DNA of 64,000 nt, from NCBI GenBank assembly GCA_965245735.1, contig CBDFAX010000001.1, positions 62,001-126,000 of the forward strand, written 5' to 3'. Of the stretch, positions 34,065 through 42,748 are shown one piece after another. The position numbers and the translations under genes were made by a program. The stretch's first letter is position 1. The number at the start of each line of letters is the position of its first letter. This DNA is from Abiotrophia sp965245735 (GTDB taxonomy: Bacteria; Bacillota; Bacilli; Lactobacillales; Aerococcaceae). The notes beneath the pieces were generated by a model, which ran no database searches, was not told the DNA's origin, and was given only the letters and a program-made list of their open reading frames with translations.

Positions 34065-35345
34065 ATGTTAGATCGTAAATTATTGCGTGAACAATTTGAA
34101 TGGGTGGTAGAGAAATTAGCCACTCGTGGTGTAGACCGGGAGGTATTAGAGAATTATCGCCGCTTAGATAGCGAGCGCCGCGAACTTTTGATCGACGTTG
34201 AAGGGGCTAAACAATACCGTAACCAAGTGTCTGGAGAAATCGCCCAACTCAAACGCAACAAGGAAAATGCGGATGATAAGATTGCTGAAATGAAAGAAAT
34301 CGGTGATCGCATTAAGCGTGACGACGAGCGTTTAGCTCAAATCGAAGCAGATTTAGAAGCCATCGAGCATCGTTTGCCTAACCTTCCAGCTGAAGGGGTA
34401 CCAGTGGGGGCCGATGAAGACGATAATGTGGAAGTGCGTCGTTGGGGAACGCCGCGCAAGTTCGACTTTACGCCACTTAATCACTGGGAAATCGCTGAAA
34501 AATTAGATATTATCGACTTTGAACGTGGTGCCAAGGTGTCTGGTAGTCGCTTCGTCTTCTACAAGGGCTTGGGAGCGCGTTTGGAGCGGGCCATTTATAA
34601 CTTTATGTTGGATACTCATACCCAACACAATGGTTACCAAGAAATTATCCCGCCATACATGGTGAATGATCAATCTATGTTCGGGACAGGTCAATATCCT
34701 AAATTCGTGGAAGACACCTTCCGGGTTAATGACGAACGCGGTTTGACCCTGATTCCAACAGCTGAAGTGCCACTGACTAATTATTACGCTAATGAAATCT
34801 TGCCACTCGAGAACTTGCCAATTAAATTTACTGCCTTGAGCCCATCTTTCCGTTCTGAAGCGGGGAGTGCAGGTCGTGATACACGTGGTCTTATTCGTTT
34901 GCACCAATTTAACAAGGTAGAAATGGTTAAATATGCTCACCCAGACCATTCTTTCGAAGAATTAGAGAGCATGACCCAAAATGCTGAAGGTATTTTACAA
35001 GCCTTAGGATTGCCATACCGTGTTATTACCTTATGTACTGGCGACATGGGCTTCTCAGCAACTAAGACCTATGACTTAGAAGTTTGGATTCCAGGCCAAG
35101 ATACTTATCGTGAAATTTCATCTTGCTCAAACTGTGGCGACTTCCAAGCTCGTCGTGCTAAGATTCGCTTCCGCAATGCTGATGACAAGGTGGAATATGT
35201 TCACACCTTGAATGGCTCTGGTTTGGCGGTAGGACGGACCTTCGTGGCCATCCTAGAAAACTACCAACAAGCGGACGGGTCTGTTAAGATTCCTGAAGCT
35301 TTGCTACCTTACATGAACGGTATTACCGAAATTCCAGCTAAATAA
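34065..35345 (+). CDS. serS: Seryl-tRNA synthetase
   Basis: Class II synthetase of 426 residues. The N-terminal long coiled-coil arm (about 1-110) holds the tRNA extra arm. The catalytic domain shows motif 2 SPSFRSEAGSAGRDTRGLIRLHQFNKVEMV and motif 3 LNGSGLAVGRTFVAILENYQ (both longer runs given only by name and ends). ISSCSNCGDFQARRAKIRFR is the serine-specific loop. Expression is set by the T-box upstream. Confidence 0.98.
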   Translation: MLDRKLLREQFEWVVEKLATRGVDREVLENYRRLDSERRELLIDVEGAKQYRNQVSGEIAQLKRNKENADDKIAEMKEIGDRIKRDDERLAQIEADLEAIEHRLPNLPAEGVPVGADEDDNVEVRRWGTPRKFDFTPLNHWEIAEKLDIIDFERGAKVSGSRFVFYKGLGARLERAIYNFMLDTHTQHNGYQEIIPPYMVNDQSMFGTGQYPKFVEDTFRVNDERGLTLIPTAEVPLTNYYANEILPLENLPIKFTALSPSFRSEAGSAGRDTRGLIRLHQFNKVEMVKYAHPDHSFEELESMTQNAEGILQALGLPYRVITLCTGDMGFSATKTYDLEVWIPGQDTYREISSCSNCGDFQARRAKIRFRNADDKVEYVHTLNGSGLAVGRTFVAILENYQQADGSVKIPEALLPYMNGITEIPAK

Positions 35346-35353
35346 TAAATAGT

Positions 35354-35385
35354 AAGAGGCTAAAACTTTGGTTTTAGCCTCTTTT
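35354..35385 (+). terminator. Terminator after serS
   Basis: Arms AAGAGGCTAAAAC and GTTTTAGCCTCTT with a short loop and T tail. Confidence 0.85.
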
Positions 35386-35401
35386 CTGGTGGTCAACAAA
35401 T

Positions 35402-35430
35402 CAAAAAGAGCTAGGGATTATCCCTAGCTC
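35402..35430 (-). terminator. Terminator of the EIIA-Glc gene
   Basis: Arms GAGCTAGGGA and TCCCTAGCTC; the A run at 35403-35407 is a T run on the minus strand. Confidence 0.85.
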
Positions 35431-35444
35431 CTAATAGCTTGCGC

Positions 35445-35951
35445 TTATTTTAAGATTAATTTACCAATTTCTTGGCCACGGCTTACTTGACCTGAAGCAG
35501 TGAGTTCGAAGCTTTCTACTAAATCATTACCATTAGTGAAGATTACGATCATGGCATTATCTTTGCCTTCAGCTGCTAATTGGTCTAAGTCAACGCTTGA
35601 TACTAAGGTGTTAGCATCAACGTGTTGAGCGTCAGAAACCTTGGTGTCGAATGGACCACCGTTAAGTGCTACAGTATCAATCCCCATGTGGAGCAATACT
35701 TCTAAGGCGCCAGACTTGAAGCCAACTGCGTGTTTAGTAGGGAAGACATTGACCACTTCACCTGCAACAGGCGCAGAAATTTCACCGTTAGAAGGGACGA
35801 TTGCGAAGCCATCACCCATCATTTTTTGCGCGAAGACGATGTCGTTTACTTCTTCGATGTTGATCAATTGACCATCAGCGACAGCGTAGAGTGTTACTTC
35901 TTTTGAAACGGGAGCCGCTTCTTCTTTTTTCTTTTTGAAAAATCCAAACAT
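35445..35951 (-). CDS. PTS glucose-type EIIA component, free-standing
   Basis: Soluble phosphocarrier of 168 residues. His88 in EVLLHMGIDTVALNG is the phospho-accepting residue, and His74 in TKHAVG supports it, as in E. coli EIIA-Glc. The N-terminus has a KKKKEEAA stretch. No EIIB or EIIC gene is adjacent, so it may serve several EIIBC partners. It is transcribed alone, away from uppP. Confidence 0.92.
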   Translation of the reverse strand: MFGFFKKKKEEAAPVSKEVTLYAVADGQLINIEEVNDIVFAQKMMGDGFAIVPSNGEISAPVAGEVVNVFPTKHAVGFKSGALEVLLHMGIDTVALNGGPFDTKVSDAQHVDANTLVSSVDLDQLAAEGKDNAMIVIFTNGNDLVESFELTASGQVSRGQEIGKLILK

Positions 35952-36082
35952 GATCCTATCTCCTTTGTGTTTGAAATTTATTTCTTGTCCTTATCATACC
36001 ACATTCTTTGCGATAAGTTCAATGCATTTAATGCCAAGATGGTGTATAATGGATGATAGCTTATAGAGAAAGGACCTAAAAT

Positions 36083-36925
36083 ATGAATGGAATTATAGAA
36101 TTAGTGAAGGTAATCATCCTTGGGATTGTTGAGGGGATTACCGAATGGCTACCGATTTCTTCGACTGGCCATATGCGTTTAGTGGATGCTTTTATGCCAC
36201 TACAATTAAACAAAGCCTTTACGGATATGTTCTTTGTGGTCATTCAGCTGGGGGCTATCTTGGCAGTGATGGTGGTCTTCTTCCACAAACTTAATCCGCT
36301 ATCGCCAAGCAAGTCAGCAGGAGAAAAGAAAAACACCTGGATTTTATGGTCTAAGGTGATTGTGGCGACTATGCCAGCCTTTGTCCTGGGATTCCTCTTG
36401 GATGACTTAATGGACCAATACTTCGACAAGCCATGGGTTTATGCAATTACTTTTACTGTCTACGGTCTAGCCTTTATCTGGGTGGAATCAGGCAAGCGTA
36501 AATCTAAAGCAAGCCGCATCAATAGTTTAGAAGCTATTAGTTATAAAGATGCTGCCCTCATGGGGCTATGGCAATGCTTGGCCTTGGTGCCAGGGACTTC
36601 ACGTTCTGGGGCTACTATTATCGGGGCGCTCTTGATGGGAACCAAACGCTATGTTGCAACTGAATTCTCCTTCTTCATGAGTATCCCTGTCATGTTCGGG
36701 GCAAGTTTCCTCAAGTTAGTGAAGTTTGGCTTCCACTATACAGCGGCTGAAGCGACTTATCTAATCTTAGGGATGTTGATTGCCTTCGGGGTATCACTCT
36801 TAGTCATTAACTTCCTCTTGGGTTACATCAAGAAACACGACTTCAAAGTCTTCGGTTACTACCGTGTAGCCTTAGGGATCTTAGTAGCGGTACTTTACTT
36901 CTTAGGAGTATTTAAAGGCAAATAA
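36083..36925 (+). CDS. uppP: Undecaprenyl-diphosphatase
   Basis: Membrane enzyme (BacA type) that recycles undecaprenyl pyrophosphate to the monophosphate for wall synthesis. It has 280 residues and about eight membrane segments. The catalytic motifs are EGITEWLPISSTGH from residue 17 and PGTSRSGAT from 170. Loss or gain changes bacitracin sensitivity in other species. AGAAAGGA precedes the ATG. The next gene is convergent. Confidence 0.97.
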   Translation: MNGIIELVKVIILGIVEGITEWLPISSTGHMRLVDAFMPLQLNKAFTDMFFVVIQLGAILAVMVVFFHKLNPLSPSKSAGEKKNTWILWSKVIVATMPAFVLGFLLDDLMDQYFDKPWVYAITFTVYGLAFIWVESGKRKSKASRINSLEAISYKDAALMGLWQCLALVPGTSRSGATIIGALLMGTKRYVATEFSFFMSIPVMFGASFLKLVKFGFHYTAAEATYLILGMLIAFGVSLLVINFLLGYIKKHDFKVFGYYRVALGILVAVLYFLGVFKGK

Positions 36926-36966
36926 AAAATGTCTGGGACCTATTAAGGGTTCCAGACATTTTTTTA
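36926..36966. terminator. Bidirectional terminator between uppP and the lactonase gene
   Basis: AATGTCTGGGACC and GGGTTCCAGACATT arms, with A and T runs on the two sides. Confidence 0.85.
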
Positions 36967-36975
36967 TTATCAAAG

Positions 36976-38001
36976 TTAGATAGGATAGATACAGACACAT
37001 TCAGGCGCCTGGGTTTCTGCCTCGATGAAGCTGACAAGGCCGCTATCACCATCGCGACTGAAGACGGCGATATGGTCACTATCTTGGTGGGGCACAAGGA
37101 GATAAGTCTGGTCTTGGCTTAGGACGAAGTCCCGTGGAATCTGTCCGCCACTGGCAATTTCTTGAATTTTAAGAGGCTGCTTAGGGTCGGCCAGGGAAAA
37201 GACGCAGATGACATCATGGAAGCGGCTAGAAGTATAGAGAAAACGACCATCCTGGCTGATGCGAATGGCAGCACTAGCGGCAGATTCTAAATATTCAGAA
37301 TCTAGAAGGTCCTGCTGATGGACCAAGCTAAGATGACCGCTTGAATCAAGGGCTAGGGTTAGAAGGCTATTAGCCAGCTCGCCAATGACATATACTAGTT
37401 TTTGACTCGGATGAAAGACTAGGTGACGAGGACCAGTTCCCGGTGGACAAGTAAAGGTCTGAACCAAGCTGAGAGCACCAGAGCTAGGGGTTACTTCATA
37501 GACATAAATTTTGTCACTGCCCAAATCACAGACATAGAGCAGGTCACCCTCAGGATTTAAGCCCACAAAATGGATATGAGCGCTGGCCTGATTAGGGTGG
37601 ACGCTAGAGCCCACATGCTCGTGGCGTTCGAAAGGACTTAAGACAGCCTGGTCATAATGGTAACTATCAATGGAGCCTTCATGGTAATTAGCGACATAGA
37701 CGGTCTGACTAGCTTCATGGACTGCTAGATGGCAGCCAGGTATTTTGGTGTTGAGTAGGCGGCTGACTTCTTGCCAGTCCTTACCTTGGCGTTTAAAGGC
37801 TACCAAACCGCTCTCTTCCTCACAGCGGTGAATGGCCAAGAGGGTGGCAGTTTCTTTGGCATAGGCTAGAAAAGTAGGTTGATTGAGTTTAGCAATCAGC
37901 TGTGGCTGGCTTAAATGGCCAGTAACAGGGTCAAAGTCAAGGCTTGAAATCCCTAGGTTGCGCCCCTTGGTGTAGCCACCTAGGATATAGGTTTCAGTCA
38001 T
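36976..38001 (-). CDS. Lactonase family protein (6-phosphogluconolactonase-like, Pgl)
   Basis: Seven-bladed beta-propeller of 341 residues, predicted to hydrolyse 6-phosphogluconolactone in the pentose phosphate pathway. Blades show repeated xxxVYVANY, LLYVCDLGSDKIYVYEV, KLVYVIGELANSL and RFLYTSSRFHDVICVF elements. No signal peptide is visible. The family also includes other lactonases, so the substrate is probable rather than proven. AAAGGACC precedes the ATG. Confidence 0.88.
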   Translation of the reverse strand: MTETYILGGYTKGRNLGISSLDFDPVTGHLSQPQLIAKLNQPTFLAYAKETATLLAIHRCEEESGLVAFKRQGKDWQEVSRLLNTKIPGCHLAVHEASQTVYVANYHEGSIDSYHYDQAVLSPFERHEHVGSSVHPNQASAHIHFVGLNPEGDLLYVCDLGSDKIYVYEVTPSSGALSLVQTFTCPPGTGPRHLVFHPSQKLVYVIGELANSLLTLALDSSGHLSLVHQQDLLDSEYLESAASAAIRISQDGRFLYTSSRFHDVICVFSLADPKQPLKIQEIASGGQIPRDFVLSQDQTYLLVPHQDSDHIAVFSRDGDSGLVSFIEAETQAPECVCIYPI

Positions 38002-38120
38002 GAAATCAGGTCCTTTCGCTAATAAATTGAGTTTTATTGCCTTGACCGTGCATAAATCTAAGACAAGGCACCTATCCTTATGGTAGAATAAGATGACAGA
38101 AATTTCAAGGAGGGAGTTCT

Positions 38121-39326
38121 ATGCAAGAACACACACCAAAACGCCAGTCGTCTTGGTTCACCCGTCAATTCCTAAATAGCCAGATGGTAGTCAGTCTCCT
38201 GATTTTACTCTTGGTTTTATTAATTATTTGGGTTTTTACTAGAATTACACATGTTTTCGCGCCAATTGGGGTGGTCATTGATGTGGCAGCTTTCCCAATT
38301 ATTACATCAGGGGTGCTCTATTATTTGCTATATCCTCTTGTGGATAAGCTAGAAGCGCGGGGGATGAAGCGCCAGTGGGCCATTTGGGCTATCTTTATTG
38401 GTTTAATTGTATTGTCGACTTGGGGGATTGCCTCTCTTGTACCGACCTTACAGACCCAAATTCTGAGCTTTGCTCGTAGCCTGCCTAAATACTATGATGA
38501 AATCTATCATATGTTGTATCAGTCACCTTTTCTGACTGAGAATAAGGAAGTCACCCAACGTCTGCAGTCTTTCCTAGATGGTTTCGATTTCCGCAGTATG
38601 GCAGAGCAACTGAGTCGTTTCGCTTCCTCGACCTTCGGTAGTTTAGGGTCCTTGGTTGGGGCAGTAACCTCCGTCATTATGGGGCTCTTGACCGTGCCAA
38701 TTATTCTCTATTATCTCTTGGCAGATGGTCAGCATTTGGGCAATTACATCCTGAAATTCGTGCCGACTAAGCACCGTCCCATGGCGTCTCGTATGATGTA
38801 TCAAGGGCACTATCAAGTGGCCCAATATATTCGGGGCCAAATTATCGTGGCAATCTGCGTTGCCATTATGTTCTGCATTGGTTATAGTATTGTCGGTCTA
38901 GACTATGCTATTGCCCTTGGGGTCGTGTCCGGTTTCCTCAATATTATTCCCTTCCTAGGATCCTTCATCGCAGTGATTCCGGCCTTTATCATTGCCTTGA
39001 TTACCAGTCCTGTTATGGTCCTCAAGGTGGCCATTGTCATGATGGTCGAGCAAACCATCGAAGGGCGTTTTATTGCCCCACAAGTTCTGGGGAATAACCT
39101 CAAGATTCATCCGGTAACCATTCTGATTGTGCTCTTATCAGCTGGTAAGGCCTTCGGTTTAGTCGGGGTCATCCTAGGGGTGCCAGGTTACGCCGTTATC
39201 AAAGTAATCGTGGGTGAGTTTTATGAATTATATCGTGAGCGTTCTGGGGCATATGGTCCCAAAGAAGCTATCCAAGCTCCAACAGACCAAACTAGCCAAG
39301 AACTTGCAAGCAATGAAAGAAAGTAG
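38121..39326 (+). CDS. AI-2E family transporter (YdbI/YubA-like)
   Basis: Membrane protein of 401 residues with about eight hydrophobic segments. The AI-2E (UPF0118) family features are the central GFDFRSMAEQLS region, the GxLNIIPFLGSFIAVIP segment and the late QTIEGRFIAPQVLGNNLKIHP and GLVGVILGVPGYAV blocks. Members export quorum signals or act as ion antiporters, so the true substrate is uncertain. The next gene starts 7 bases after the stop. Confidence 0.9.
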   Translation: MQEHTPKRQSSWFTRQFLNSQMVVSLLILLLVLLIIWVFTRITHVFAPIGVVIDVAAFPIITSGVLYYLLYPLVDKLEARGMKRQWAIWAIFIGLIVLSTWGIASLVPTLQTQILSFARSLPKYYDEIYHMLYQSPFLTENKEVTQRLQSFLDGFDFRSMAEQLSRFASSTFGSLGSLVGAVTSVIMGLLTVPIILYYLLADGQHLGNYILKFVPTKHRPMASRMMYQGHYQVAQYIRGQIIVAICVAIMFCIGYSIVGLDYAIALGVVSGFLNIIPFLGSFIAVIPAFIIALITSPVMVLKVAIVMMVEQTIEGRFIAPQVLGNNLKIHPVTILIVLLSAGKAFGLVGVILGVPGYAVIKVIVGEFYELYRERSGAYGPKEAIQAPTDQTSQELASNERK

Positions 39327-39333
39327 TGATAGG

Positions 39334-40761
39334 ATGTCAGTAAAACAAGTATTCAAACGTGTGACCCTATTGGGTCTAGCCCTAGCGACTGGCTTGAGCC
39401 AAGGAGCACTCTTAGTGAGTGCTCAGACTGAGTCGTCTTCCAGTGGCCAAGTCAAGATGGTAGACCCTGCCGAGTCTAGCTCTTCCTTCCAAGAGGCGGA
39501 TACCTCGGTTAGCCGTGAGGCCTACAATCAATTAGAAGAATTGCTTAAACAAAATAGCCAAGTTAAAATTAATCCCCAAGCCTTTTATCAAACAGATGAT
39601 GATTTTAAGGCAGACCAACAGAACTTTGCCGTGACAGTGGATATGTTGCGACTCTACACAGTTAATAGTTTTGCCAAAGAATTAGAGAATGAGTTCAACT
39701 TTGAAGAAGGTGGCGGGGGATTAGTGGTCATGCACGTCTCTATCACCAACAAGACCAAAGAAACCGTGCATTATCCGATTGAGGAGCTTAAGCTATCTTA
39801 TAACGAGGCCAGTTTAGAAGTATCGCCAAGTTATCAACTTTATCCAGCAGAAGATGGTAACCTAGCCCAAACCTTATCTGACAACAAGGGGACCATTGAT
39901 GCCGGTCAAACAGTGTCTGGCTACCTAGTCTTTGGCTTAAGCGCTAGTTCAGTCAAACGTGTTCAGGAAGATGGCTACTTCTATATCAAGGTGGTGTCTC
40001 CTAAGCGTAGTGAATCTGATATTACCGGGATTAGCGTTAATAGCTTAGGTGACGAGCAGTTACTTTATCTGCCTGCCAAGGATGAAGCAGCTAAATCGCT
40101 CAAAGAATCTGCCACTCATGTGCCCGACCGTCTAACTACAGAATACTGGGGGACTAAGAATGTCTTGGCTGACGATAAACCCAAGCTTAAGGAAAGTGAC
40201 CAAGGCATCGATGTGACAGTTACGCGTCTGGAAGTCAGTGATTTCCAGCCAAATAGCTACAACGAAGAATCCTTCCGTAACTTTAAATATGGGGCCGTGA
40301 TTGTTTCCGTCGAATATGATGTGACCAACAAGTCCCAGAAGACGCTCATGCCAGTTGACGGCAATACAGTCCTAACTATTAATGGAGATCCGATTAATAG
40401 CGACTATGTCTTAACTAACCAGGTTTACGGTAAGGAATTGGCGCCTGGTCAAACCTATCATGTTATTAAGACTTTCGCCTTGGACAAGAGTCGCTACCAG
40501 GAACATTGGCAAGGTCATGACTATAGCCTAACTATTTCCGTTCCTGAAAAGAAACCAGTAGTGGATTCTGCTAGCTCAAGCCAAGAGGGGCAAGAAGGTG
40601 AAACTCAAGAGGCTCAAACGCAAGGACAGGCAGCTAACCCAGCGCCTGAAGTAACAACCTATAGTGTTACCTTCAATTTGGTGCCTAAGTTGATTCAGAC
40701 GCTTAGCGAAGACCTGAAACTTCAACCTGCTAATAGCACAAGCAATAGTCAAAACCCATAG
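39334..40761 (+). CDS. Secreted protein with two beta-sandwich modules, unknown
   Basis: A 475-residue protein with a signal peptide cut after VSAQ (about residue 30). A Ser-rich linker leads to two similar modules near 60-230 and 275-440. Each has a strand of the type LVVMHVSITNKTKET or AVIVSVEYDVTNKSQKT, like DUF4352/DUF5068-type domains. There is no lipobox, LPxTG or membrane anchor, so it is probably released. The ATG at 39334 is chosen because it gives a classic signal peptide; ATG 39313 overlaps the upstream gene. It is probably co-transcribed with the AI-2E gene. The function is unknown. Confidence 0.75.
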   Translation: MSVKQVFKRVTLLGLALATGLSQGALLVSAQTESSSSGQVKMVDPAESSSSFQEADTSVSREAYNQLEELLKQNSQVKINPQAFYQTDDDFKADQQNFAVTVDMLRLYTVNSFAKELENEFNFEEGGGGLVVMHVSITNKTKETVHYPIEELKLSYNEASLEVSPSYQLYPAEDGNLAQTLSDNKGTIDAGQTVSGYLVFGLSASSVKRVQEDGYFYIKVVSPKRSESDITGISVNSLGDEQLLYLPAKDEAAKSLKESATHVPDRLTTEYWGTKNVLADDKPKLKESDQGIDVTVTRLEVSDFQPNSYNEESFRNFKYGAVIVSVEYDVTNKSQKTLMPVDGNTVLTINGDPINSDYVLTNQVYGKELAPGQTYHVIKTFALDKSRYQEHWQGHDYSLTISVPEKKPVVDSASSSQEGQEGETQEAQTQGQAANPAPEVTTYSVTFNLVPKLIQTLSEDLKLQPANSTSNSQNP

Positions 40762-40767
40762 TAGGGA

Positions 40768-40796
40768 AGGGCTGGGACCTAGGTCTCAGCCTTTTT
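40768..40796 (+). terminator. Terminator after the secreted protein gene
   Basis: GGCTGGGACC and GGTCTCAGCC arms with one mismatch and a two-base gap, then TTTTT. Confidence 0.85.
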
Positions 40797-40839
40797 CTTA
40801 TGGTTAAGATGGGTGGCCTGTTCTTTTTTTGTTTTTTGC

Positions 40840-40867
40840 GTTAACCTTACCATATCGATAGGTTGAC
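40840..40867 (+). promoter_or_regulatory. BirA-type biotin operator
   Basis: GTTAACC at 40840-40846, 14 bases, GGTTGAC at 40861-40867. This matches the bipartite BirA operator of Firmicutes (TTGTTAACC-N14/15-GGTTAACAA) with one imperfect arm base. The right arm covers the -35 box of bioY. Confidence 0.85.
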
Positions 40868-40891
40868 ATTAAGAGGCGAATTGCCTATACT
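40863..40891 (+). promoter_or_regulatory. bioY promoter
   Basis: TTGACA at 40863-40868, 17 bases, TATACT at 40886-40891. The -35 box overlaps the BirA operator. Confidence 0.88.
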
Positions 40892-40945
40892 CATAACATA
40901 GCTATTATTCTAGGGGACATATCCCCAAATAAAGGAGATTTACTA

Positions 40946-41488
40946 ATGTTCAATGATTTTAAAGATGTTCGTGTCTTAACCCGCATGGCCTTAGGCTTGG
41001 CAGTCTTAATCGTCTGCTCCTATTTGTCCTTCCCCTTGTGGGGCTTCCCAGCACCTATTACCATGCAGACTTTTGCCCTCTGCTTGATTGGTTTAATCTA
41101 TAAACCTAAACAAGCCTTGGCCATTATCTTACTCTACCTATTGCTAGGGGCTGTAGGCTTACCGGTATTTGCTGGTGGTCGCGGTGGATTTGCTTCTTTT
41201 GTAGGACCATCAGGGGGTTACCTCTTCTCCTTCCCAATTGCCTATACCTTGTTGTCTATCTTCAAGGGCAAGAAGCCAAGCTTTGTCTCCTACGCTTTGC
41301 GGACCCTTATCATCACCGTTCCAATTGTAACGGTCATGGGGATTTGGGGTTTCGTGCAATTCGCGCATATGGATTTGACCAAAGCAGTGACGGTTGCCTT
41401 GACCTTTGTACCAGGTGACATCCTCAAAGCAGTCGTATCGGGCTTCTTAGCAGACCGTCTGCAGGTGGTAACCCGCCATTTTAACTAA
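40946..41488 (+). CDS. bioY: Biotin transporter substrate-binding subunit BioY
   Basis: S component of an energy-coupling-factor transporter, 180 residues and about six membrane segments. Signatures are SFPLWGFPAPITMQTFALCL and GRGGFASFVGPSGGYLFSFP. It captures biotin and uses the shared EcfAT module encoded elsewhere. No biotin synthesis genes are nearby, so import is likely the main source. The BirA-like operator at 40840 indicates repression by biotin. Confidence 0.96.
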   Translation: MFNDFKDVRVLTRMALGLAVLIVCSYLSFPLWGFPAPITMQTFALCLIGLIYKPKQALAIILLYLLLGAVGLPVFAGGRGGFASFVGPSGGYLFSFPIAYTLLSIFKGKKPSFVSYALRTLIITVPIVTVMGIWGFVQFAHMDLTKAVTVALTFVPGDILKAVVSGFLADRLQVVTRHFN

Positions 41489-41499
41489 AGCTCTTCCTT

Positions 41500-41541
41500 G
41501 CCGGGGAACAAGTGATTGAACTTGGTTCCCGGGCTTTTTTT
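41500..41541 (+). terminator. Terminator after bioY
   Basis: GCCGGGGAACAAG and CTTGGTTCCCGGGC arms with an eight-base loop, then seven T residues. A TATAAT at 41545-41550 after TTGGTT (41522) may form the mutY promoter. Confidence 0.85.
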
Positions 41542-41584
41542 GGTTATAATAAATGAGAATGTTAGTAGGAAGGAAGCTCTCTAT

Positions 41585-42748
41585 ATGACTAATTCTAGAA
41601 GTAGCTGGCCTCAAGCTATGGCAGCTTGGGATCAGACCCGTGTCCAGGCCTTTCGGAAAGACCTCCTAGCCTGGTACGATAAAAATAAGCGTGATTTGCC
41701 CTGGCGTAAGAGTCAGGATCCCTATGCCATCTGGGTCAGCGAGATTATGTTGCAACAAACCCAGGTGGCTACTGTTATTCCCTATTATCAACGTTTTATG
41801 GCGGCCTTGCCCACAGTGGCCGACTTAGCTCAAGCACCAGAAGAGACCCTGCTCAATCTCTGGCAGGGGCTGGGCTACTATAGCCGTGTCCGCAATATGC
41901 AGGCGGCTGCCCAACAAGTTATGGCTGACTTTGGCGGTCAGATGCCTGACCAAGTTGACAGCCTCTTAAGTCTCAAAGGGATTGGTCCCTATACGGCAGC
42001 TGCCATCGCCTCCATGGCCTTTGGTCGGGTGGCGCCGGCTTTGGACGGCAACCTCTTCCGGATTGTAGCCCGTCTCTTCCGCCTTAAAGATGACATTGCC
42101 CTGCCTAAAAGTCGAAAGGTCTTTATGGAAATTCTGGATATTTTGATTGACCCAGATCGGCCGGGAGATTTTAACCAGGCCATGATGGATTTGGGAGCCT
42201 GCGTCATGACGCCAAGCAATCCCCGGCCAGACAATCATCCCTTGGCGTCATACGATGCTTCCTATCAAGTTGGGGATTCTGACCAATATCCGGTCAAGAG
42301 CAAAAAAGTCAAACAAACCCGGCATGATTTGACCGCCTACTTTCTTGTGGATAGCCAAGGCAATTGGCTTCTGCGCCGTCATGGGGAGAATGAACTCTTG
42401 ACAGGACTTTGGCACTTCCCCATGCTGGAACAAAGTATGGTCTATGAAGAAGTGACGGCGGCCGAATTGACTGAGCCACTCTTAGATTGGTTAAGGGAAG
42501 ATGCCCTGGTAGAGGGTGATAGCTCCATAAGTAGTCAAGTGGTCAGCCCAGCCCTAGGTCAAGTCAAACATGTCTTCAGCCACCGAATTTGGCAGGTGCA
42601 GTTGGTAGGCTTGCGGCTGGATACGAGCAGTCCCCTTCGAGAAGGCTGGTGCTGGGTGGCGCCAGAGGCTGTTGGCCAGCTACCTCTGTCTACCTTGCAG
42701 GAAAAACTCATGCAAGTCCTAGTTCATGAAAGGGAGGTTATCCGATGA
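41585..42748 (+). CDS. mutY: A/G-specific adenine glycosylase, cluster-less MutY
   Basis: Removes adenine paired with 8-oxoguanine. It has 387 residues. The catalytic Glu53 lies in WVSEIMLQQTQ, the helix-hairpin-helix is GIGPYTAAAIAS, and the catalytic Asp154 is in APALDGNLFR. The C-terminal Nudix-like domain (about 250-385) recognises 8-oxoG. After DLGACVMTPSNP the usual C-x6-C-x2-C-x5-C iron-sulfur site is replaced by RPDNHPLASY, so no cluster can form. Cluster-less MutY proteins are known in lactic acid bacteria. The stop overlaps the ABC exporter start. Confidence 0.94.
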   Translation: MTNSRSSWPQAMAAWDQTRVQAFRKDLLAWYDKNKRDLPWRKSQDPYAIWVSEIMLQQTQVATVIPYYQRFMAALPTVADLAQAPEETLLNLWQGLGYYSRVRNMQAAAQQVMADFGGQMPDQVDSLLSLKGIGPYTAAAIASMAFGRVAPALDGNLFRIVARLFRLKDDIALPKSRKVFMEILDILIDPDRPGDFNQAMMDLGACVMTPSNPRPDNHPLASYDASYQVGDSDQYPVKSKKVKQTRHDLTAYFLVDSQGNWLLRRHGENELLTGLWHFPMLEQSMVYEEVTAAELTEPLLDWLREDALVEGDSSISSQVVSPALGQVKHVFSHRIWQVQLVGLRLDTSSPLREGWCWVAPEAVGQLPLSTLQEKLMQVLVHEREVIR

